A stretch of DNA of 5,604 bases from assembly GCA_003517945.1 (NCBI GenBank), contig DOZP01000289.1:1-5604 (forward strand), written 5' to 3'. Of this stretch, positions 1 through 4,945 are shown in pieces. Both the position numbers and the translations under genes were made by a program. Position 1 is the first letter of the stretch. Every line of letters starts with the position of its first letter. The DNA is from Porphyromonadaceae bacterium (GTDB lineage Bacteria; Bacteroidota; Bacteroidia; Bacteroidales; Tannerellaceae). The notes beneath the pieces are model-generated. The model worked only from the letters and a program-made list of their open reading frames with translations. It ran no database searches and was not told the origin of the DNA.

Positions 1-5
1 TAAAT

Positions 6-32
6 CCCTTCGGAAGAAGGGCGTATTTTTTT
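6..32 (+). terminator. Rho-independent terminator of an upstream unit
   Basis: A perfect 6-bp stem (CCCTTC at 6-11, GAAGGG at 16-21) closes a GGAA tetraloop and is followed by CGTA and a run of seven T. The T-run on the right means it ends transcription coming from the left, outside the window. The TAA at 1-3 could be the stop codon of that upstream gene, but this cannot be shown. Confidence 0.8.
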
Positions 33-105
33 GTAGTAGTAAAGTAATACTTGTTACTATACGAATCCGTTTGTTCATCATTTGTAAAATTAGGCGTTTA
101 TTATG

Positions 106-137
106 TTTCGTGAAGTCAAGTTTATCATGTATATTTG
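106..137 (+). promoter_or_regulatory. Bacteroidetes-type promoter for the ApbE/oxidoreductase operon
   Basis: TATATTTG at 130-137 matches the Bacteroidetes -7 consensus TAnnTTTG exactly. TTTC at 106-109 is a 3-of-4 match to the -33 TTTG, with a 20-bp spacer. Transcription would begin around 144, about 16 bases before the ATG at 160. An upstream in-frame ATG at 103 lies before this promoter and would not be on the transcript, so the promoter decides the start of the first gene. Confidence 0.6.
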
Positions 138-159
138 CAGAGATATAAGATTCACGAAG

Positions 160-369
160 ATGAAGAAAATTAATATCATAACATTGGCTTTGCTGGTCTA
201 TTTGCTCATAATGAGCTATGTTGGCTGGCCGGGACGAAATAATAGTCTTAATTATACGGAATATTTTATTGTGATAGGCGTTTCTGTCGCGATCATATTC
301 CTGTTGCGGTTTTTGCGTATCAGGCTTTTGAAAATGAGAAATCGACAAAGAGAAGATAAACAGTTGTAA
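160..369 (+). CDS. Small two-helix membrane protein, function unknown
   Basis: This is a 69-aa protein starting MKKINIITLALL. An in-frame ATG at 103 would give 88 aa, but the extra 19 residues are charged and unlike a leader, and the promoter lies inside that extension, so 160 is preferred. Two hydrophobic stretches are visible: residues about 4-22, and about 34-54 (from YFIVIGVSVAII). They are joined by a short polar loop containing GWPGRNN. The tail is very basic (RIRLLKMRNRQREDK), which by the positive-inside rule puts both ends in the cytoplasm. The gene ends two bases before the ApbE-like gene, so the two are almost certainly in one operon. I do not recognise a named domain. A role as membrane anchor or partner for the downstream redox enzymes is inference from position only. 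Confidence 0.72.
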   Translation: MKKINIITLALLVYLLIMSYVGWPGRNNSLNYTEYFIVIGVSVAIIFLLRFLRIRLLKMRNRQREDKQL

Positions 370-371
370 AA

Positions 372-1175
372 ATGCGCTATGCAAACTATTATCCGTCTTC
401 GGGACTGTACCATGTTTCATTACCGTTGCTGATGGGAACCAGGTTGGATGTTCTTCTGTTTGGCGAAGACAGGCAGCAATTGGAATCTTTGTGGTTGGAT
501 ACGGAAGCCGAGTTGTATCGCCGGGAGAAGATGTTGAATCGTTTTGATGAAGCGAGTGAGGTCGCTAAAGTGAATCATGATGCGCAATACTCTTCCGTGC
601 CGTTGTCGGATGGATTATGGGAAACGTTGCTCGACTGCCGCCGGTATTATGAGTTGACGGATGGTTTTTTTGACGTTACGTTGTCTGATTTCAGTAAATT
701 GATCATCATGGAAGAGTCGCATAGCATTCTCTTCGGGCAGTATGGGATGATGCTTGATTTCGGCGGATACGCCAAAGGATATGCCTTGCAGTGTGTGCGT
801 AAACGCTTCTTGGAGGCCGGCATAAAACGCGCTCTGATCAATTTCGGGAATAGTTCCGTGCTGGCTATCGGTGCGCACCCGTTTGGGGAAAGTTGGCCGG
901 TCGGCATAGAAGATCCTGCCGGAGGAGCATTGATAACTACGTTGAACCTGAAAGATACATCCATGTCTGTATCGGGAAATACGCCGGCCCATCCGCAGCA
1001 TATTATCAATACGGAAAAATCCGTTGCAGTGGAAGGAGACATGATGGTTGCGATTGTAGCTGATGATCCTGTAGATGCGGAAGTGCTTACAACGGCATGG
1101 ATTGCTTCCGGAGAAGTTCCGGCGCCTGAGTGGATGAAAAATTTTGATTTGAAAAACACATATAGAATAAAATGA
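372..1175 (+). CDS. ApbE-like FAD:protein FMN transferase
   Basis: This 267-aa protein belongs to the ApbE family. Known members use Mg2+ and FAD to attach FMN through a phosphoester bond to Thr/Ser of targets such as NqrB/NqrC and RnfD/RnfG. Family landmarks appear in order: LMGTRLDVLLFG (residues 20-31) matches the N-terminal aMGT strand; REKMLNRFDEASEVAKVN (51-68) matches the FSRyxpxSExxxLN region; TDGFFDVTL (96-104) matches GGxFDpT; LDFGGYAKGYA (128-138) matches the hallmark iDLGGiaKGyA; HII (210-212) and a C-terminal AEVLTTA (236-242) follow. Two sites are unusual: HII continues NTEKS instead of DPRTG, and Glu237 stands where the metal-binding Asp of ADAxxTA is expected. There is no signal peptide or lipobox, unlike E. 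coli ApbE, so a cytoplasmic location is likely. The gene starts two bases after the small membrane protein gene and overlaps the oxidoreductase gene by four bases (ATGA). Family membership is firm. Activity and target are not known. Confidence 0.88.
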   Translation: MRYANYYPSSGLYHVSLPLLMGTRLDVLLFGEDRQQLESLWLDTEAELYRREKMLNRFDEASEVAKVNHDAQYSSVPLSDGLWETLLDCRRYYELTDGFFDVTLSDFSKLIIMEESHSILFGQYGMMLDFGGYAKGYALQCVRKRFLEAGIKRALINFGNSSVLAIGAHPFGESWPVGIEDPAGGALITTLNLKDTSMSVSGNTPAHPQHIINTEKSVAVEGDMMVAIVADDPVDAEVLTTAWIASGEVPAPEWMKNFDLKNTYRIK

Positions 1176-2464
1176 CAAGAGAATTTGATTTTGGAAATTT
1201 TAATCGCCGCGATTTTTTTAAAACGTTGGGAGGGGCAGGTTTATTTACGGCGTTTCCATGGTTACAGTCGTGCGCGAAAGAAACGGCAGATGCCGTTGCG
1301 GGCGAGAAAGTGCGCATTGGCGTTATCGGCACGGGTTCGCGCGGAATGTATCATTTGAACAACCTGCTTACGATACCTCAGGGTGAAGTTATAGCCTTAT
1401 GTGATGATTATGAACCCCATCTGCAGCAAGCGGCGGCATTGTATCCCAAGGCGGCATTGTATCATGATTATTGCGACTTGCTGGAGAATAAAGATATACA
1501 GGCTGTTATCATTACTACGCCGCTGAATGAACATGAACGTATGACTTTGGATTCGTTTTCGGCCGGAAAACATGTTTTTTGTGAGAAATCCATGTCGCTG
1601 ACCCTGGACGGCTGCCGCAGGATGTTTGATGCATACAGGAAATCGGGGAAAGTATTGTATATCGGGCAACAACGATTGTTTGACCCCAAATATATACGGG
1701 CTATGGAGATGATACATAGCGGGCTGATCGGAACCATCACGGGAATGCGCGCCTACTGGTATCGCAATAATGACTGGCGTCGTCCGGTTCCCTCGCCTGA
1801 ATTGGAACGTCGGATAAACTGGCGTTTGTATCGTAACTCGTCGGCAGGATTGGTCACTGAACTCGCGGCGCATCAGTTGCAGGTGGGCGATTGGGCATTA
1901 GGCCTGCGGCCTGAAAGTGTGATGGGTTACGGAGATATTGTCTATTGGAAAGACGGCCGCGAAGTGTATGATAACATCAGCCTTATATATCATTATCCGA
2001 ATGGTGTTAAAATGTCGTATGAATCGATTATTTCCAATAAGTTTCTGGGTCTGGAAGAACTGATTCTCGGCGATAAGGGCACGATGGAACTTGAAAAAGG
2101 GAAATATTACTTTGAAGAAGCAAAGCCGGCGCCCGGTATTTTGCAGTTGATAAATCAGATAGAACACAAGATTTTTGACAATGTATCGTTTGCCGGCCCG
2201 AGTTGGGTGCCGGAAACGGCTTCTATCAGTAAAGGATATTATGTCACGGATCAGGTAAATACAACGAGTGGCGCGTCGTCCGTAGGCGCTGTCGGAGACG
2301 GTTCGGTAGAGTTGCTTACCGCGTTCTGTAATTCGTCTATAACCGGGCAGCCGAATGAAACGTTGGCGGAAGAAGCCTATTATTCGTCCGTATATGCACT
2401 GCTCGGACTGAAAGCCATGGAAGAGAAATGTATTGTTGCTTTTCCCAAAGAGCTGGAAATATAA
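1172..2464 (+). CDS. Tat-signal Gfo/Idh/MocA family oxidoreductase, probable lipoprotein
   Basis: This 430-aa protein belongs to the Gfo/Idh/MocA family, whose members oxidise or reduce sugars and cyclitols with NAD(P), or in some branches act on glycosides through a keto intermediate. The N-terminus has a twin-arginine motif (NRRDFFK, residues 11-17), a hydrophobic stretch (18-30) and a lipobox-like LQSC with Cys34, so export by Tat followed by lipidation is likely. The Rossmann fold begins with VRIGVIGTGSRG (47-58). The family EKP motif reads EKS (138-140), keeping the lysine. The C-terminal part has AYWYRNNDWRRP (194-205) and INWRLY...GLVTELAAHQLQVGDWALG (215-244), the signature of the branch with the second type of C-terminal domain; His234 is kept but the usual Asp three residues later is Gln237. 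The start overlaps the ApbE-like stop by four bases, implying translational coupling. Substrate unknown. The GH109 motif HCxGxYxHD is absent, so that activity is unlikely. Confidence 0.87.
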   Translation: MTREFDFGNFNRRDFFKTLGGAGLFTAFPWLQSCAKETADAVAGEKVRIGVIGTGSRGMYHLNNLLTIPQGEVIALCDDYEPHLQQAAALYPKAALYHDYCDLLENKDIQAVIITTPLNEHERMTLDSFSAGKHVFCEKSMSLTLDGCRRMFDAYRKSGKVLYIGQQRLFDPKYIRAMEMIHSGLIGTITGMRAYWYRNNDWRRPVPSPELERRINWRLYRNSSAGLVTELAAHQLQVGDWALGLRPESVMGYGDIVYWKDGREVYDNISLIYHYPNGVKMSYESIISNKFLGLEELILGDKGTMELEKGKYYFEEAKPAPGILQLINQIEHKIFDNVSFAGPSWVPETASISKGYYVTDQVNTTSGASSVGAVGDGSVELLTAFCNSSITGQPNETLAEEAYYSSVYALLGLKAMEEKCIVAFPKELEI

Positions 2465-2495
2465 AATGATTGACAATTAATAATTCAGTACGAAA

Positions 2496-2723
2496 ATGAA
2501 AGATATTCATATATCAGCCGGGCGTCAGAAATCGGAGTTGAAATGGTTGGCCGGATGCTTTTGTGTCGCATTTCTTCTCAATATCTTATCCATAATAATA
2601 TATAAGACATTGTGGTCGGAAATTTTTACGCAATTTCTCTGGGTTTTGATTATAACCTGTGTTCTCTATGCCGTTTCTGTTTTTCTGCGGTTTGGCTTTT
2701 ACCTGATCAAACGGTTGTTTTGA
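2496..2723 (+). CDS. Small two-helix membrane protein, function unknown
   Basis: This is a 75-aa protein beginning MKDIHISAGRQKSELKW. It has a charged N-terminal segment of about 16 residues, a hydrophobic helix at about 17-36, and a second at about 43-66, and it ends with the basic KRLF. The basic residues at both ends place both termini on the cytoplasmic side. It starts 31 bases after the oxidoreductase stop, with no terminator or TAnnTTTG promoter in between, so it is probably the last member of that operon. Its size and two-helix layout resemble the first gene of the operon, but I see no clear sequence similarity between them. No named domain recognised. The coding call rests on the sensible protein composition, the tidy spacing and the A-rich leader before the ATG. 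Confidence 0.7.
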   Translation: MKDIHISAGRQKSELKWLAGCFCVAFLLNILSIIIYKTLWSEIFTQFLWVLIITCVLYAVSVFLRFGFYLIKRLF

Positions 2724-2767
2724 TTTTTTCATGCTTGTAGAAAATACCAGTCTTATTCCTGATTTTT

Positions 2768-3916
2768 ATGGCCGGACTTTATATACATGTGCCGTTCTGT
2801 GTGAAACGTTGTATTTACTGTGACTTCTATTCCAATACGGATATGGGGTATAAGGATGATTATCTCCGGGCTGTATTGAAGGAAATGGAAATTCGTCGTG
2901 ATTACTTTAAAGGTGAAGAAATAAAATCCGTTTATTTCGGAGGGGGAACGCCTTCTCAATTGAATGCGCGCGATCTTGAACGTTTGTTTGATTACATGTA
3001 TAATTTGTTTCCGTTTTCGAGTCATCCGGAGATTACAATGGAAGCGAATCCGGATGATCTGTCTGATGCGTATATCGCTTCTCTGCGAACACTTCCCTTT
3101 AATCGTATCAGTATCGGCATACAAAGCTTTAACGACAAACAGTTGGCTTTTCTGAACCGCAGGCATACGGCGACAGACGCTGTCCGCTCCGTTTTTCGTT
3201 GCAAAGAGGCCGGACTTGACAACATAAGCATTGATCTGATGTACGGATTGCCGGGACAGCTTGCCGGCGACTGGTTGCATGATATAGAAAAAGCCATTGA
3301 GCTTGAGGTCGCCCATCTATCGGCTTATCATCTTACGTATGAGGAGGGAACACCTATCTATCGTATGAGTAGGGAGGGGAATGTAAAACCTGTGGATGAT
3401 GAAACAAGCGAATCGTTTTTCCGGATGCTTAAAGACCGGCTTGAAAAGGAGGGTTTTCTCCATTATGAGATTTCTAATTTTGCCAAATGCACCCCGTTTT
3501 ATCCGGATGGCCGTATTTCTTTTCATAATGCTTCGTATTGGAATGGCGCCTATTATATGGGTATTGGCCCATCCGCGCATTCCTATGACGGGGATACCCG
3601 TTCCTGGAACGTATCTTCCGTATCCCGGTATATTGAGGCGCTGAATGAAAGATCGGAACTGCCTGCCGAATCTGAGCAATTAGATGAACGTACAAAGTAT
3701 AATGATTTTGTCATCACACGTTTGCGGACCCGGTGGGGTATATCTCTGGAGGAGTTGGAGAAGACGTTTGGAAAAGAAAGAAAACGTTGGTTTATGGCGA
3801 AGTCGGAGCCTTTTTTGTGTTCAAAAAGGTTAAAAAACGAGGATGGATTTGTTAAAATACAATCTGACGGACTTTTTGTCTCGGATGCAATAATGCGTGA
3901 ATTGATGTATGTATAA
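2768..3916 (+). CDS. hemW: HemW, radical SAM heme chaperone
   Basis: This is a 382-aa protein, about the usual HemW length. HemW binds heme and a [4Fe-4S] cluster and delivers heme to respiratory cytochromes; it was formerly misnamed an oxygen-independent coproporphyrinogen oxidase. Motifs in order: IHVPFCVKRCIYCDF with the radical SAM cysteines C11, C15 and C18; GGGTPS (58-63), the SAM-binding glycine motif; MEANPDDL (91-98); SIGIQSFN (115-122); DLMYGLPGQ (156-164). HNASYW (253-258) is the HNxxYW motif that marks HemW apart from true HemN. GIGPSAHSY (265-273) follows, then the HemN C-terminal domain (about 305-382). A short insertion (CTPFYPDG, 241-248) precedes the HNxxYW motif. The start is fixed by the conserved LYIHVPFC coming directly after the initiator. 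It lies 44 bases after the small membrane gene, without an evident promoter, so read-through from the upstream operon is possible. Heme delivery suits Bacteroidales, many of which rely on acquired heme for cytochromes. Confidence 0.93.
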   Translation: MAGLYIHVPFCVKRCIYCDFYSNTDMGYKDDYLRAVLKEMEIRRDYFKGEEIKSVYFGGGTPSQLNARDLERLFDYMYNLFPFSSHPEITMEANPDDLSDAYIASLRTLPFNRISIGIQSFNDKQLAFLNRRHTATDAVRSVFRCKEAGLDNISIDLMYGLPGQLAGDWLHDIEKAIELEVAHLSAYHLTYEEGTPIYRMSREGNVKPVDDETSESFFRMLKDRLEKEGFLHYEISNFAKCTPFYPDGRISFHNASYWNGAYYMGIGPSAHSYDGDTRSWNVSSVSRYIEALNERSELPAESEQLDERTKYNDFVITRLRTRWGISLEELEKTFGKERKRWFMAKSEPFLCSKRLKNEDGFVKIQSDGLFVSDAIMRELMYV

Positions 3917-3936
3917 GCGGATTTTTGTACGAAACA

Positions 3937-3969
3937 GGTACTTTGCAGGACAAAATACCGGAAATTTTG
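3937..3969 (+). terminator. Possible weak terminator after hemW
   Basis: GGTACTTTG (3937-3945) and CAAAATACC (3951-3959) form a 9-bp stem with one C/A mismatch around a CAGGA loop. They are followed by GGAAATTTTG rather than a clean T-run. The location, 20 bases after the hemW stop and before the next promoter, fits, but the poor T-run keeps confidence low. Confidence 0.3.
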
Positions 3970-3981
3970 TATATCTTTTGT

Positions 3982-4012
3982 TTTGTCAATTGAAAAAAAA
4001 CTTTTATATTTG
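3982..4012 (+). promoter_or_regulatory. Bacteroidetes-type promoter for the zeta-like kinase cassette
   Basis: TTTG at 3982-3985 and TATATTTG at 4005-4012 are exact matches to the -33 and -7 elements, separated by 19 bp. Transcription should begin near 4019, giving a leader of about 25 bases before the GTG at 4045. Confidence 0.8.
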
Positions 4013-4022
4013 CCTCGCTTAA

Positions 4023-4038
4023 ATAGTAAGATAGTAAG
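4023..4038 (+). repeat. Tandem direct repeat ATAGTAAG x2 in the kinase leader
   Basis: Two adjacent perfect copies of ATAGTAAG (4023-4030 and 4031-4038) sit between the predicted transcription start (about 4019) and the GTG start codon. They would be part of the mRNA leader and could also be a DNA site just downstream of the promoter. Function unknown. Confidence 0.6.
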
Positions 4039-4044
4039 AAAAAC

Positions 4045-4620
4045 GTGCCAAATTTATATATAATATCCGGATGCAACGGTGCCGGTAAAACGACCGCTTC
4101 CTATGCTATATTGCCGGAGATGCTGAATTGTAAAGAGTTTGTAAATTCGGATGAGATAGCAAAAGGGCTATCCCCGTTTAATGCCAGTACGATGGCGGTT
4201 GCAGTAGAGGCAAGCAGGATTATGTATAAACGGATCAGGGAGCTGATTGATATGGCCGAGACTTTTGCATTAGAAACAACGTTGGCGAGTCGTTCGATCG
4301 CTAAGTTAGTCAAAAATGCGCAATCCAAAGGTTACTCTGTAACACTACTCTATTTCTGGCTGAACACGCCGGATCTGGCAGTGGAACGTGTAAAGAACAG
4401 AGTGGCAGCGGGGGGACATCATGTGAATGAACCGACCGTACGTCGTCGTTATCGTACCGGTATATTGAATTTATTTGATTTATATATGCCTATATGCGAT
4501 TATTGGATGATTACGGACAATTCTTTGTCGCCGATGGAGGTAATAGCCAAAGGCTTCAGGAATGGTGAAAGAGAAATATATAATGCAGTTGTTTATAATA
4601 AATTGAAGAATTATGAATGA
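4045..4620 (+). CDS. Zeta-toxin-like P-loop kinase (COG4185-type)
   Basis: This is a 191-aa P-loop kinase resembling zeta/PezT toxins, specifically the shorter COG4185-type branch. The well-studied zeta toxins phosphorylate UDP-N-acetylglucosamine and so block cell-wall synthesis; the substrate of this protein is unknown. Visible motifs: Walker A GCNGAGKTT (residues 9-17); FVNSDEIAKGLSPFN (32-46) with the acidic D36 in the position of the zeta substrate/catalytic loop; FALETTLASRS (74-84), the conserved feTTLsgr block; LNTPDLAVERVKNRVAAGGHHV (106-127) and RRRYRTGI (133-140), which supply the basic lid residues; DYWMITDNS (152-160). The start is GTG, because a TAA at 4027-4029 closes the frame and no ATG precedes the P-loop. 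GTG also fits the family, where the P-loop strand begins within a few residues of the N-terminus. It has its own promoter, and its stop overlaps the next small gene by eight bases. A housekeeping kinase role cannot be excluded. Confidence 0.85.
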   Translation: MPNLYIISGCNGAGKTTASYAILPEMLNCKEFVNSDEIAKGLSPFNASTMAVAVEASRIMYKRIRELIDMAETFALETTLASRSIAKLVKNAQSKGYSVTLLYFWLNTPDLAVERVKNRVAAGGHHVNEPTVRRRYRTGILNLFDLYMPICDYWMITDNSLSPMEVIAKGFRNGEREIYNAVVYNKLKNYE

Positions 4621-4771
4621 GCGGGAACTTCGTAAGTTTGAAGAAATTGTTGTGAAAGGTGCGCATTTGGCGTTCCAACGTTTGGTTAAAGAACGTAAAA
4701 AGTCGGATGGCGAGCTTGTTTTTGCACGTAATGGTCGTGTATTTAAAGTGAAAGCTTCTGAATTGGAATAA
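4613..4771 (+). CDS. 52-aa partner of the zeta-like kinase, candidate antitoxin
   Basis: This short gene starts at the ATG within ATGAATGA and overlaps the kinase stop by eight bases in another frame, an arrangement typical of translational coupling. The 52-aa product begins MNERELRKFEEIVVKGA, a charged stretch that should form one amphipathic helix through about residue 30, followed by SDGELVFARNGRVFKVKASEL (31-51), which looks like a beta-hairpin of the type 'GxLVxxxxGxxxxVxAxEL'. It ends 25 bases before a strong terminator, so kinase and small gene form an isolated two-gene unit. Classical zeta and PezT antitoxins precede the toxin and are larger. Here the order is reversed and no DNA-binding domain is evident. 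Antitoxin function is inferred from pairing alone; the coding call itself is well supported by overlap, composition and the terminator position. Confidence 0.75.
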   Translation: MNERELRKFEEIVVKGAHLAFQRLVKERKKSDGELVFARNGRVFKVKASELE

Positions 4772-4795
4772 TGTTTTTTCAAATAACGGGATTTT

Positions 4796-4827
4796 AAGAG
4801 ATGTCTTTTTAAGATGTCTCTTTTTTT
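4796..4827 (+). terminator. Strong Rho-independent terminator of the kinase cassette
   Basis: AGAGATGTCTT (4797-4807) and AAGATGTCTCT (4811-4821) pair over 11 bp in RNA, with two tandem G-U wobbles in the middle and a three-base TTT loop. A run of seven T (4821-4827) follows. There is no matching A-run on the left side, so it acts on + strand transcription only. Confidence 0.85.
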
Positions 4828-4868
4828 GTATAAACGATTATATACTGAAAATTGCGATACCCCGGTAA

Positions 4869-4888
4869 AAAATGAGTGAACTCATTTT
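4869..4888. promoter_or_regulatory. Perfect inverted repeat, candidate operator
   Basis: AAAATGAGT (4869-4877) and ACTCATTTT (4880-4888) are exact reverse complements separated by GA. The right arm contains three of the four bases of the -33 element (TTTG, 4886-4889) of the promoter for the following gene. It lies upstream of the predicted transcription start, so it would act as DNA, probably as the site of a dimeric repressor or activator. Confidence 0.6.
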
Positions 4889-4916
4889 GAACTTCTCTCG
4901 GCTTGCATTATCTTTG
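4886..4916 (+). promoter_or_regulatory. Bacteroidetes-type promoter for the DUF5606-type gene
   Basis: TTTG at 4886-4889 and TATCTTTG at 4909-4916 match the -33 and -7 elements exactly, with a 19-bp spacer. Transcription would begin near 4923, leaving an A/T-rich leader of about 23 bases before the ATG at 4946, with no Shine-Dalgarno sequence. Confidence 0.8.
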
Positions 4917-4945
4917 CCGTTGTTAAATTTTAAACTTTAAATTGT

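Noticed and set aside
43..58. Inverted repeat AGTAA / TTACT before the first promoter
   Set aside because: The stem is only five A/T-rich pairs with a six-base loop and no relation to promoter elements, so chance is likely.
615..1178. Long reverse-strand reading frame (187 aa) opposite the ApbE-like gene
   Set aside because: The + strand frame has clear ApbE motifs and tight operon spacing; the reverse product has no recognisable motif and is an antisense shadow.
2465..2495. AT-rich near-palindrome and TTGACA-like string between the oxidoreductase and small membrane genes
   Set aside because: Bacteroidetes promoters do not use TTGACA, no TAnnTTTG element follows, and AT-rich palindromes of this size are common by chance.
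2753..3316. Reverse-strand reading frame (187 aa) opposite hemW
   Set aside because: It lies over the conserved radical SAM core of hemW and its product resembles no protein family.
2768..3916. Annotation as oxygen-independent coproporphyrinogen III oxidase (HemN)
   Set aside because: The protein has the short HemW length and the HNxxYW heme-binding motif at 253-258, which mark HemW.
4617..4655. Alternative ATG at 4617 (ATGA overlap with the kinase stop)
   Set aside because: Its frame reaches a stop after about a dozen codons, whereas the ATG at 4613 opens a 52-aa frame ending just before the terminator.
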